NCBI GenBank assembly: GCA_933228675.1
Contig: OW121743.1
Location: 15,461,724 to 15,525,723, forward strand
Direction: 5' to 3'
Length of the DNA: 64,000 nt
Origin: Stomorhina lunata
Lineage: Eukaryota > Arthropoda > Insecta > Diptera > Rhiniidae
In this document: piece after piece, positions 21,560-32,960 of the stretch
How positions within the stretch are numbered: position 1 is the stretch's first letter
Layout of the letters: the number at the start of each line of letters is the position of its first letter
Position numbers and translations under genes: made by a program
The notes under the pieces: model-generated
The model's input: only the letters and a program-made list of their open reading frames with translations
What the model was told of the DNA's origin: nothing
Database searches by the model: none

Positions 21560-22675
21560 ATATAAAAATCGGATAAGTCATATCTTCTAAACTAAAGAAG
21601 ATAAAACTGAAATAAAAATTTGTTTAGATCAGATAGAAAATCAGAAGTTTTTTTTTTTTAGAAATAAGATTAAAATATTGATTGGTAATTTTTAATCCAT
21701 AAGCGAAAGTGAGATTTTGTATAAAAAAAACGTAAGTGAATTTTTTTATAGAGAAAAAAAGCGAGAGTGAGTTTTTCTATAGAGAAAAAAAGCGAGAGTG
21801 AGTTTTTCTATAGAAAAAGTAAGCGAGGCTGAGTTTTTTTGTAGGTACTTTTTAACCCATGTCTTTACCTTTAAAAGTAACCGAAGCTGAGTTTTTCTAT
21901 AGGTACTTTTTAACCCATGTCTTTATCGTTTTTTATCTGTAGTTTAAATTTCTAGGAGATTGTTTGTTAAAAAATAAATCGCGTGTTTAGGGGTTAAAGA
22001 AAGAGTTGAAATGGGAAAAATTAGAAATCATATATCTCTTAAACTAAAAAAGATAAAATTAAAATTTAAATTTCATTTAGATCAGGTACGAAAATAAGAA
22101 GGCAGTTTTTTTTTGAAAATGGGTCAATTATAGGTTAAAAAATATTTATTGGTGCTTTTGACCCATAAAACTAGACTTACGATTTCTAGCTTTAAATAAC
22201 CATGTTCGAATGTTTGATACCCTTTACCACTAAGACCTATCCAAGCATAACTTTCTTATCAAAGCATCAATGTTAAGAATCTAGATATATTTAAGCCATT
22301 TTCGACAGCGATTCTTTTATGCCTATTTGGTACATTTTTATTTTACGGGTTAAAAACTTAAAGTCGGCTAAGTCGTATATCTTAAACTTTGATGATAGAA
22401 ACAAAATTGAAATTGCATTTTGATGATAAAAACAAATAGATACATTTTTGAAATTTTTTAAAAATCCGGGAAGCAAGGGGTTAACAATTTTCTAACTCAT
22501 GCCTATTTGGTACTTTTTTTATTTTACGGGGTAAAAGGTAAAAATCGGTTAGGACATATCTCTTAAACTTTTGGGGAGAGAAACAAAATTTTAATTGAAT
22601 TTTGATTATAAAAACAAAGAAAGAAATCATTCGGCTGTTTTTATTTTACAGGGCAAAAGGTGAAAATCAGTTAAG
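21560..22675. repeat. degenerate repeat blocks (TCTTAAACT / AATCGG family)
   Basis: Diverged blocks near 21,560, 22,010, 22,340, 22,530 and 22,660 share the order AATCGG(A/T)TAAGTCATAT, CTCTTAAACT, a GATAAAA(C/T)TGAAAT part and an A-rich tail. AATCCGGGAAGCAAGGGGTT at 22,463 recurs as AATCCGGGGAGCAGGGGGCT near 26,313, so the same family continues on the far side of array U3. Confidence 0.6.
21700..21930. repeat. outlying U2-type units
   Basis: Four to six degenerate units with AAGCGAGAGTGAGTTTTTCT and TCTATAGAAAAAGTAAGCGA, 1.6 kb beyond the main U2 array. The segment TAGGTACTTTTTAACCCATG follows two of them (near 21,842 and 21,899). Confidence 0.8.
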
Positions 22676-22730
22676 TCACATGGGGACTAAAATTCCCTTT
22701 GGCTGTCTAGGGTTAACAGATATTAAAAAA

Positions 22731-23413
22731 AGACTTAATGTTAATAAAACTTAATATATTTTGGCATTTTAAACTAAATTTGTTAACAAACACTTAATAT
22801 TTTGTCACTTTCCTATAGAAAAAAAAATCCAAATTTTGAACTTTGACCCCGGGCAAAAAAGGGTTAAACTTTTCCAATACTAAAAGAACAGTGCCGAGTA
22901 TATTCTACATCGTCTGAGGAAAAGTATCCACTATTATTTTTATATTTATATTTTTATGTTAAACATTGTTACAATTTAACAAGTTTAACTCAAATTATTA
23001 CAAAAAATTCACATTTTCGTGAAATTATACGATTTCAAATCACAGTTACGGCGAAACGGTTTAAGATATCGACCTCATTTCTTTTATATTATATTCTGAC
23101 ATTTGTTTGTTTTATGATACCGGAAAGCAAATTTATTATTTGCAATATTTTTCATACAAAATTTTCAAAAACTTTAAAAATGATTTTTGAAAACGGCATG
23201 AGAAAAAGGTATAATTAAAAAAAAAAACTAAGTAAATTTAATTATATTTTAAAAAAATTAAAATATTAAGTAGTTACCTGTCATAGAATTGTAAATCATG
23301 TCTTACTTTGAAAGTTATTTATTCTTAAATATATTTTTTGACTGTATATCTTTAGGAGTGTCGTTAAGGACAAGAATTTTCGGGGAAAAATAGTAATAAC
23401 TCTGAAACTATTT
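22731..23413. repeat. left arm of a large inverted repeat
   Basis: Read on the plus strand, this segment corresponds block by block to the reverse complement of 29,945-30,672: GTCACTTTCCTA, GGGTTAAAC, the stretch around CAGTTACGGCGAAACGGTTT, TTTGTTTGTTTTATGAT, ATGATTTTTGAAA, CATAGAATTGTAAATCAT and the end GTGTCGT(T/C)AAG. Divergence is considerable but order and spacing are kept. It ends inside a unit related to the 367-bp repeat, where array U3 starts. Confidence 0.85.
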
Positions 23414-26275
23414 GAAAAATTTCCTATAAAAATAGGAAATTTTTGAAAAATTTCCTATAAAAATAGGAAATTTTTGAAAAATTTCCTATAAAAATAGGAA
23501 ATTTTTGAAAAATTTCCTATAAAAATAGGAAATTTTTGAAAAATTTCCTATAAAAATAGGAAATTTTTGAAAAATTTCCTATAAAAATAGGAAATTTTTG
23601 AAAAATTTCCTTTAAAAATAGGAAATTTTTGGAAAAAGTTCCTATAAAAATAGGAAATTTTTGGAAAAAGTTCCTATAAAAATAAAAAATTTTTGAAAAA
23701 TTTTCTATAAAAATAAGAAATTTTTGAAAAACTTCCTATAAAATTAAGAAATTTTTAAAAAATTTTCTATAAAAATAAGAAATTTTTGAAAAATTTCTTA
23801 TAAAAATAAGAAATTTTTGAAAAATTTCTTATAAAAATAGAAAATTTTTGAAAAATTTCTTATAAAAAAAAGAAATAAGAAATTTTTGAAAAATTTTTGA
23901 AAAATTTCCTATAAAAATAAGAAATTTTTGAAAAATTTCCTATAAAAATAGGAAATTTTTGAAAATTTTCCTATAAAATAAAAAAAAAATTAAAAAATTT
24001 CTTATAAAAATAAGAAATTTTTGGAAAATTTCCTATAAAAATAAGAAAATTTTGAAAAATTTCCTATAAAAATAGGAAATTTTTTAAAAATTTCCTATAA
24101 AAATAAGAAATTTTTGAAAAATTTCCTATAAAAATAAGAAATTTTTGAAAAATTTCCTAAAAAAATAAGAAATTTTTGAAAAATTTCCTATAAAAATAAG
24201 AAATTTTTGAAAAATTTCCTATAAAAATAAGAAATTTTTGAAAAATTTCCTATAAAAATAAGAAATTTTTGAAAAATTTCAAATAAAAATAAGAAATTTT
24301 TGAAAAATTTCCTATGAAAGTTAGAAATTTTTGAAAAATTTCCTATGAAAATTAGAAATTTTTGAAAAATTTCCTATAAAAATAAGAAATTTTTGAAAAA
24401 TTTCCTATCAAAATAACAAATTTTTAAAAATTACCTATAAAAATAAGAAATGTTTGAAAAATTTCCTATAAAAATAAGAAATTTTTTGAAAAATTTCCTA
24501 TAAAAATAAGAAATTTTTTGAAAAATTTCCTATAAGAATAAGAAATTTTTGAAAAATTTCCTACGAAAATAAGAAATTTTTAAAAAATTTCCTATAAAAA
24601 TAAGAAATTTTTGAAAAATTTCCTATAAAATTAGGAAATTTTTGAAAAATTTCCTATAAAAATAGGAAATTTTTGAAAAATTGCCTATAAAAATATTAAA
24701 TTTTTGAAAAATTTCCTATAAAAATAGGAAATTTTTGAAAAATTTCCTATAAAAATAGGAAATAAAAATAGGAAATTTTTGAAAAATTTCCTATAAAAAT
24801 AGGAAATTTTTGAAAAATTTCCTATAAAAAATTTTTGAAAAATTTCCTATAAAAAATAGGAAATTTTTGAAAAATTTCCTATAAAAATAGGAAATTTTTG
24901 AAAAATTTCCTATAAAAATAGGAAATTTTTGAAAAATTTCCTATAAAAATAGGAAATTTTTGAAAAATTTCCTATAAAAATAGGAAATTTTTGAAAAATT
25001 TCCTATAAAAATAGGAAATTTTTGAAAAATTTCCTATAAAAATAGGAAATTTTTGAAAAATTTCCTATAAAAATAGGAAATTTTTGAAAAATTTCCTATA
25101 GAAATAGGAAATTTTTGAAAAATTTCCTATAAAAATAGGAAATTTTTGAAAAATTTCCTATAAAAATAGGAAATTTTTGAAAAATTTCCTATAAAAATAG
25201 GAAATTTTTGAAAAATTTCCTATAAAAATAGGAAATTTTTGAAAAATTTCCTATAAAAATAGGAAATTTTTGAAAAATTTCCTATAAAAATAGGAAATTT
25301 TTGAAAAATTTCCTATAAAAATAGGAAATTTTTGAAAAATTTCCTATAAAAATAGGAAATTTTTGAAAAATTTCCTATAAAAATAGGAAATTTTTGAAAA
25401 ATTTCCTATAAAAATAGGAAATTTTTGAAAAATTTCCTATAAAAATAGGAAATTTTTGAAAAATTTCCTATAAAAATAGGAAATTTTTGAAAAATTTCCT
25501 ATAAAAATAGGAAATTTTTGAAAAATTTCCTATAAAAATAGGAAATTTTTGAAAAATTTCCTATAAAAATAGGAAATTTTTGAAAAATTTCCTATAAAAA
25601 TAGGAAATTTTTGAAAAATTTCCTATAAAAATAGGAAATTTTTGAAAAATTTCCTATAAAAATAGGAAATTTTTGAAAAATTTCCTATAAAAATAGGAAA
25701 TTTTTGAAAAATTTCCTATAAAAATAGGAAATTTTTGAAAAATTTCCTATAAAAATAGGAAATTTTTGAAAAATTTCCTATAAAAATAGGAAATTTTTGA
25801 AAAATTTCCTATAAAAATAGGAAATTTTTGAAAAATTTCCTATAAAAATAGGAAATTTTTGAAAAATTTCCTATAAAAATAGGAAATTTTTGAAAAATTT
25901 CCTATAAAAATAGGAAATTTTTGAAAAATTTCCTATAAAAATGGGAAATTTTTGAAAAATTTCCTATAAAAATAGGAAATTTTTGAAAAATTTCCTATAA
26001 AAATAGGAAATTTTTGAAAAATTTCCTATAAAAATAGGAAATTTTTGAAAAATTTCCTATAAAAATAGGAAATTTTTGAAAAATTTCCTATAAAAATAGG
26101 AAATTTTTGAAAAATTTCCTATAAAAATAAGAAATTTTTGAAAAATTTCCTGAAAAATAAGAAATTTTTGAAAAATTTCCTGAAAAATAAGAAATTTTTG
26201 AAAAATTTCTTATAAAAATAAGAAATTTTTGAAAAATTTCCTATAAAAATATGAAATTTTTGAAAAATTTCCTGA
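23402..26275. repeat. 31-bp self-complementary hairpin array U3
   Basis: About 92 units. Each carries AAAAATTTCCTAT, four A, ATAGGAAATTTTT and one G: two 13-base arms that are exact reverse complements. Every unit is thus a hairpin, and neighbouring units form a second dyad around the G. The middle and right (24.8-26.1 kb) are almost uniform; 23.64-24.6 kb is diverged (AAGAAA for AGGAAA) and has short or partly duplicated units near 23,870 and 24,765. TATAAAAA occurs in every unit. The frame 26,119-26,316 is repeat-derived. Confidence 0.98.
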
Positions 26276-28255
26276 AAAGGTACCCCCTTATGTACATTTT
26301 TTGTACTTTTTAACAATCCGGGGAGCAGGGGGCTAAAAATCTAGTACTTTTTGAAGCCATTAATATTTTGAAGTACTTTTTTTGGTTCCACTTTTACTTT
26401 TTTGTAATGGTTTTAAAACTTTTTCAGCTTCATCCAGTAACTGGGCGGGCGTTGTTAGAATTAATGTTTGAAAGGGAACAAAATTTGAAATTTTGGTTAG
26501 GAGCCCTAAATAATGGACAGATTTCAAAAGATATCAATAATTTGCTTTTTAAATTAGCTTTTCGTTTAAATAACTTTCTGAGTTTGGTGTTTGAGCTTTT
26601 ATACTAGGCTTTCTTACCAACTATGCCGGATGTAGGGTATAAAACGAAGAGTAGAGTAGAGAAAAAGATATTAAACAGAAATTGAGGTTAATGTGCAACA
26701 CCACCAACCAACAGCCTTGTAAATATTAAAATGGTTATTTGGTTTGGTTCGGTTCGGTTCGGATGGTTGAATGGATGAATGCCTGGCCTGGCCTAGCTGG
26801 TAGCTAAGTTCGGTCGTATGCTCGTTTGTTTGTTGTTGAAATGTTTAAATGGTCCTTTGCCACAATGAATAAGTAGATGATGGCTTGAATTTGTTGTTAA
26901 CTAGGCCGGGGAAATGGTGTTGAGTACACAAAAACCTAGAAATCATAGAAAAAGATAACGAAAAAAAAGGAAAACCTTAAAAATTTGTTTGTAAATGTAT
27001 AAGTATGTATATATGAATATGTATGTTAAGGTGTTGGTATAAAAGTTAAAAAATGTGACTATTTAGTTCATTAAACCAATTTGACACAGCAGGTTTTCCA
27101 CTGATGAGGCTGTTAGCGTTAACAGCTGTATCCTTATTCACTTATACTATATCCTTTTTTTCCTTTGTATGTGTTTCTTAAATGGTATACCCTCGTTTTT
27201 TAAAGCCAAAAGGTATCCTATTTGTAAGTGTGCGTGTGTGTCTGCTGTGTTTACTTGTCAGTCTGTCCTTTTGTCTGTCTGTCTATAGGCCTTCGTGAGT
27301 AAGTTACATTTAACTGCTGCCTATTTTTAGGCTTACAAATGAGTTCAATCAACCTGTTAATGAGTTTAATTGACTATGAAGTGTGATCCAATTACTTTTT
27401 AATGGCTTGTCTTTTCGCCCCTCTCCCTTCTAATCTTTTCTCTATTAAGAGCTATAAAATTCTAATCTTTAGAAAATTTTGATTTAATTAAATTTTTTCT
27501 TCTTACATAAAACCTTAAATAATAGGCTTTAATCCACAAGCTCTGGGATATTTTTTTGTTTCTGTCAAAATTTCATTTCGAAATTCATTTCATTTCAAAA
27601 TTCTCATAACACACATTTGCTGTAAAACCATAAGGTATCACAAAAATCATTCCCTGGAGCTTGCCTTATACTATATCCCCCCTTTCCTTGAAATGGCCCC
27701 AAAACCCAAAAAACTTTGTCTGTTTGCTTATGTTGTATCATGCAATAAAATCCCTTGTTTTATTGCAACATATAATAAAAAACAACAAAATTCTTCAATA
27801 CGAAATGTATAACGAACACGTTGTAATACATCCCCTGTTGCTGCACCAGGGAGTCGATTAACCAGAGGAAATACATTTATATTTTTACATACACACATGC
27901 ATACATACATGAATAAAATCGGGGGTAGAGGAAGCTTATAATCAATGCAACAGGAAAGAGGAAAAGAAACAGAAAGGGGTTATAGTATTTCGAGGAAGCA
28001 AATAGTTATACTTTAATGAAATCTTCATTTTCATTATTTGCTTCTGATAAAAATACTCAAAAGAAAAATTGGAAAAATCTCTTAATTTTGTAAATTTAAG
28101 AAAATCCAAGTAATACATTACCCCACAAAGTCCATTTTATTGCGAGCCTTTGAATCAAGGTATACGTTTTTATACTCTTCATCACCATAGTTCTCCACCT
28201 ATGGCGATTAAGGGCTTTATTAGCTTTTTTTTGCAGATTTTTGTAACATATGCAT
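26276..28255. other. largely unique DNA enclosed by the inverted repeat
   Basis: About 2 kb that looks single-copy: simple stretches (GGTTCGGTTCGGTTCGG near 26,745; GTCTGTCTGTCTATAGG near 27,273), ATTTAAGTTC-poor composition and a higher GC content than the arrays. It contains the candidate exon at 26,428. The overlapping frames at 27,661-27,910 on both strands have no recognisable motif. Confidence 0.5.
26428..26607 (+). other. candidate coding exon or gene fragment, unidentified
   Basis: A T-rich tract ends in TTTTTCAG at 26,427. The frame that follows (phase 0 after the AG) reads LHPVTGRALLELMFEREQNL and goes on with KFWLGALNNG and ISKDINNLLF to a TAG at 26,605-26,607. This stretch has mixed, protein-like composition unlike the low-complexity frames elsewhere. 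I recognise no family. A clear donor site is not seen before the stop, so it would be a terminal exon, a decayed exon or a chance frame. Confidence 0.22.
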
Positions 28256-28414
28256 TAGGGTGCACCTTGTATTACGAAAAAGTGAAATTGAACTGTAACT
28301 CCCCCTAGAAATGTTTTATGTAACATAAAAACAAGCTGTGCAAATTTTTTTTCAAAATTTTTCAAAACCTGTCGCATTCGCCCACAAAGTGTTAAACTTT
28401 TTTGTATGGGAAAA
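28256..28414. other. possible end of a dispersed element
   Basis: TTAGGGTGCACCTTGTAT followed by CTCCCCCTAG, CGCCCACAAAGTG and TGTATGGGAAAAATTGGG resembles the entry sequences of short fly transposons that I have seen, and leads directly into the 367-bp array. Identification is tentative. Confidence 0.3.
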
Positions 28415-30185
28415 ATTGGGAGTATTTTTGGTTCTGCCCAAATTTTATACTTAAAATAAAATTATTTAAAAAAATTTATTGGAATATGAAAGAAAACTAA
28501 AGTAGCTTTATTTTAAGTCTTTAACATTACAAATCTTTCAACTAGTTTTGGAGTTATTGCAGTTTTTCCCCCCGAAAATTCCTGTTCTTGACGACACGCC
28601 TAAGGATATGCAGCCAAAAATTTTACTTAAAAATAAGTAAATTTCACAGCAAGATATGATTTACAATTCTATGACCTGTAGGTACTAAATAGTTGAGTTT
28701 CGTTAAAATATAACAGAATTTACTTAGTTTTTTTTTCATATTAGGAAATTATACTTTTTTTCTCAGGCCGGTTTCAAAAAAATTGGGAGTATTTTTGGTT
28801 TTGCCCAAATTTTAAACTTAAAATTAAATTATTTAAAAAAAATTTACTGGAATATAAATGAAAACTAAAGTAGCTTTGTATTAGGTCTTAAACATTACAA
28901 ATCCTTGAACTAGTTTTTGAGTTATTGCAGTTTTTCCCCGAAAATTCGTGTTCTTGACGACACGTCTAAGAATATGCAGCCAAGAAATTTAGTTAAGAAT
29001 TAATAAATTTCAAAATAAGATATGATTCACAATTCTATGACCTTTAAGTACTAAATAGTTGATTTTCGTTAAAATATAACAGAATTTACTTAGATTTTGT
29101 TTTATATTAGAAAATTATACTTTTTTCTCAGGCCGGTTTCAAAAAAAAAAAAAAAAAATTGAGAGTATTTTTGGTTTTGCCCAAATTTTAAACTTAAAAT
29201 AAAATTATTTAAAAAAATTTACTGGAATATAAACGAAAACTGAAGTAGCTTTATTTAAGGTCATCAACATTAAAAGTCCATGAACTAATTTCGGAGTTAT
29301 TGCAGTTCTTCCCCCGAAAATTCGTGTTCTTGACGACACGCCTAAGGATATGCAGCAAAAATTTAATTCAGAAAAAGTAAATTTCGCAGAAAGACATGAT
29401 TTGCAATTCTATAGCCTCTAAGAACTAAATAGTAGAGTTTCGTTAAAATATCACAGAATTTACTTAGTTTTTTTCATATTAGAAAATTATACTTTTTTCT
29501 CAGGCCGATTTCAATTATTTAAACAAATTTATTGGTATATAAAAGAAAACTAAAGTAGCTTTATTTTAGGTCTTTAACATTAGAAATCCTTGAACTAGTT
29601 TTGGAGTTATTGCAGTTTTTCCCTGAAAAATCGTGTTCTTGACGACACGCCTGAGAATATGCAGCCAAAAAATTTACTTAAAAATAAGTAAATTTCACAA
29701 CAAGATATGATTTACAATTCTATAACTTGTAGGTACTAAATAGTTGAGTTTCGTTAAAATATCACAGAATTTATGAATTTAAGAAAATTATACTTTTTTC
29801 TTAGGCCGGTTTCAAAAAAAATTGGGAGTATTTTTGATTTTGCCCAAATTTTAAACTTAAAATTAAATTATTTAAAAAAAATTACTGGAATATAAAAGAA
29901 AACTAAAGTAGCTTTATTTTAAGTCTTTAACATTAGAAATACTTGAACTACTTTTGGAGTTATTGCAGTTTTTCCCTGAAAAATCGTGTTCTTGACGACA
30001 CGCCTGAGAATATGCAACCAAACAATTTACTTAAGAATTAATAAAGTTCAAAATAAGATATGATTCACAATTCTATAGCCTCTAAGTACTAAAGAGTTGA
30101 GTTTCGTTAAAATATAACAGAATTTACTTAGATTTTTTCATATTAGAAAATTATACTTTTTTCTTAGGCCGGTTTCAAAAATCAT
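28415..30185. repeat. ~367-bp tandem repeat, about five copies
   Basis: Units start with ATTGGGAGTATTTTTGGTT at 28,415, 28,782, 29,158 (ATTGAGAG form) and 29,820; a fourth unit near 29,510 lacks this opening. Other landmarks in order are GAAAACTAAAGTAGCTTT, GAGTTATTGCAGTTTTTCCC, GTGTTCTTGACGACACG, AGATATGATT(T/C)ACAATTCTA, TCGTTAAAATAT and CTCAGGCCGGTTTCAAAAA. Spacings are 367, 376, ~310 and ~353 bp. The last unit merges into the right arm of the inverted repeat. Confidence 0.93.
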
Positions 30186-30672
30186 TTTTTAGTTTTTTGA
30201 AAATTTTGTTCAACAAAAACTACAAATAAAAAATTTACTTTTCGACATCATAAAACAAACAAATGGTAGAATAAAATACAAAAAAAAGGAGGTCAATGTC
30301 TTAAACCGTTTCGCCGTAACTGCGATTTGAAATCGTAAAATTTGGCGAAAATCGGAATTTTTTGTAATAATTTTAATATATGCTTATTAAATTGTATCAA
30401 TGTTCGGCATTAATAAAAGTAATAATGAATTTTCTTCTTTGAACTATATAAAATGTACACGGCATTGTTTTTTTTTAATTGGAATGGTTTAACCCTTTCT
30501 TTTTTTTGGAGTTTTTGTTTTTCATTTTCTTTAGGAAAGTGACTGAATACTAAGAATTAGTTAACAAATTTTGTTTTAAATGCAAAAATATATTAAGATC
30601 CCAATTTATTGCAATTATTTATTTTTGTAGTAAATAGTTTATTGCTTTATTAATTTTTGTTAACGTTAAGAC
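29945..30672. repeat. right arm of the large inverted repeat
   Basis: Its reverse complement matches 22,731-23,413 through several unique landmarks, notably AAACCGTTTCGCCGTAACTG (near 30,303), AAACAAACAAATG and GGTTTAACCC. The arms are about 6.5 kb apart. Confidence 0.85.
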
Positions 30673-30702
30673 TTTTGATAAACAAATATATATTAACCTT
30701 AA

Positions 30703-30930
30703 ACAGACATGGGGACTAAAATGAGTTTATGAAATGACTCAAAATTTTAATACATAAAAGCTCGAAATAAAATTTTTGCCTAGGGTTAATTTTTTAATAA
30801 AATGGCCTAATGTTATTAAAAATTAATATATTTTTGTATTTTAAACAAAATTTGGTAATAAATTCTTAATATTCCTTCATTTTCCTATAGAAAATGAAAA
30901 AACTCCAAATTTTGAGCTTTCGAAACACTT
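30703..30930. repeat. direct-orientation partial copy of the left arm
   Basis: ACATGGGGACTAAAAT, CTAGGGTTAA, TTAATATATTTT and TTTTCCTATAGAAAATG follow in the same order as at 22,676-22,860, on the same strand. Together with the inverted copy ending at about 30,672 it forms a local imperfect palindrome centred near 30,720. Confidence 0.75.
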
Positions 30931-31129
30931 GCGAAATTTCGAGATATTCGAAAAAAAACTGTTTTTGGATAGGTCGTAGTACTTTAGTAACTCCAACTCT
31001 CACATTTGCAGAGCGGTTTTAAAATTTTAAACAGTTTTGGAATGTCAATTAATTTTAAATAAATTTCAGTGGCGCCGTCGCACAATGAGATTTCTTCATA
31101 CATCTAACTGCAAAAAATAGAAGGAGTTA

Positions 31130-31655
31130 TCCTACAACGATGAAATTTGGCACACTTATTTAGTTTTATATAGATAAGAGTAATTCAAAAAAAATTTGAA
31201 ATCCGACGACTCCTTGAGGTACCTCCCTTGGACCCCCATTTTTTTACTTATTTTTCTTCTCAATGTATAACCCGCAATTTTCAACAGAATTTCATGAAAA
31301 TCGGCATAACTCTATTATTTGACCAAGAAAAAAGCCTTACTAATTTTGGTTGAAATCCGACGACTCTTTGAGATACCTCCCTTGGACCCCAATTTTTTCA
31401 CTTATTTTTCTTCTCAATGTATAAACCCCAATTTTCAATAGAACTTGATCAAATTTGGCACACTTCTATTTTTTGATCCAGAAAAAAGCCCTACTAATTT
31501 TGGTTGAAATCCGACGACTCCTTGAGGTACCTCCCTTGGACCCCCATTTTTTCACATTTCAATGTATAACCCACAATTTGATAAAATTCGGCACACTTTT
31601 ACTTTCTGATCTAAAAGAGAGTTCTACCAATTTCGGTTGAAATCCGGTTAAAGCC
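31130..31655. repeat. 154-bp tandem repeat, about three copies
   Basis: ATCCGACGACTCCTTGAGGT starts units at 31,201, 31,355 and 31,509 (154 bp apart) with a broken fourth at 31,642. Each unit continues with ACCTCCCTTGGACCCC, TTATTTTTCTTCTCAATG, a GATCAAATTTGGCACAC-type segment and ACTAATTTTGGTTGAA. The 61-codon frame at 31,455-31,640 is repeat-derived. Confidence 0.93.
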
Positions 31656-32480
31656 AATATTTAAATATTTTATTCATTAATTATCATTTCCTTAACTACA
31701 TCATTTTAATAATTATATTTTAAATTTTATAACAAGATTTATTTATGTGAACAATATTATTTTTTTTTAATTTTATTTGTTTTTACATTAATTTTCTTAT
31801 TAAAACATATGGTTTTGTTTTTTTTTAATTTCTTATGCACTTTTTCCAAATAGCTGTCAATAAATTATTAATAAATTGTTGTTATAAAAGAGCTAATGTT
31901 AGGATTAATAACTGCAATTTGATTAAAAATTTAAGCCTGAAGGTATGCAATGGTTTTTTATTATAAGAAATATTCTTGACTTTTTTTACTAAATTTTGAT
32001 TTTTTCAAAAGTTTGACAAAAGTTGCAAAATTTTTTTAGCTAATTCGAAAGAAAAGCCTTTTGTCTTTCATTTCATTATACTAAGAGCACGGAGGTAAAC
32101 CGAGCCAACTGACTTTTTCTCCAACGAAAACTGCCAATGCTAAATTTTATAGGACAATCTTGATGCGCTCATATCTCCCAAAGTATGTAGGCAGTAAACT
32201 TTTTTTTTTCTTTAAAACAAACACAAGATCTCAGACTTCAATAAAATTCACACCTACATTTTGCCACTTGAAATATCTTCGATACATAAGAATTTAAATT
32301 TCAATAATTTTACCATAAATTTTTGTTTCACAACATTTAGCTGACTTCAACCGATTTTTTCTTTATATATGTATATATATCTTAGGAAAAAAATATAGAT
32401 TTTTCATTGCCAGATTCTTCTCTATCAAATGGCATTATTAGATTTTTGAAAAGTGATAGTCAAAAAATGCCTTTTTTGCA
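31656..32480. other. AT-rich spacer
   Basis: No gene found. A short GC-richer piece near 32,090 (GAGCACGGAGGTAAACCGAG) stands out but has no recognised identity. Confidence 0.45.
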
Positions 32481-32960
32481 GCAGAAATACCATAGTGCGT
32501 CGCGCCGCTTAGAAAACTAGGTCGCGCCACATACAAACCATCATCGGCTTATGAACAATAACTTTGCTTAAGATCATTAAATGCATATGCGTAGTCAATT
32601 CATTTTGTAAAAATTTCAGTAGCTCCATCTATCGGAAATTAGTCGCGACAATTTGGAAACCCACGTTGACTTGTGTGCAACAACTTTGATCAAAATCATA
32701 GCATGATCACATGCACAGTTTACGATTTAATTAATTTTATGTAATTTTCAGTGGCGCCACCTATCGGAAATCGGTCATACCAACTTAGCAACCTTACGCG
32801 GCCCATGCGCAACAACTTTGCTTAAGATCATAGCATGATCAAATTCACAGTTTACGATTTAATTAACTTAAAGAAGTTTTCAATGGCGCCACCTGTTGGT
32901 CATACCAACAGGTGGCTCCACAGCTCGTCGGCTCATAAGCCACAACTTTTCTTAAGATTT
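32481..32960. repeat. ~124-bp tandem repeat (GTGGCGCCACCT family)
   Basis: Nearly four diverged copies share CAACAACTTTGCTTAAGATC (near 32,565, 32,687, 32,811 and 32,942), CATAGCATGATCA, GTTTACGATTTAATTAA and TTTCAGTGGCGCCACCTATC. A stray related piece (AAATTTCAGTGGCGCC) lies at 31,062-31,080, on the other side of the 154-bp array. Confidence 0.85.
32888..32916. repeat. perfect 13-bp inverted repeat
   Basis: GCCACCTGTTGGT and ACCAACAGGTGGC are exact reverse complements around the loop CAT. The stem is GC-rich in an AT-rich setting and interrupts the last unit of the 124-bp array. Confidence 0.9.
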
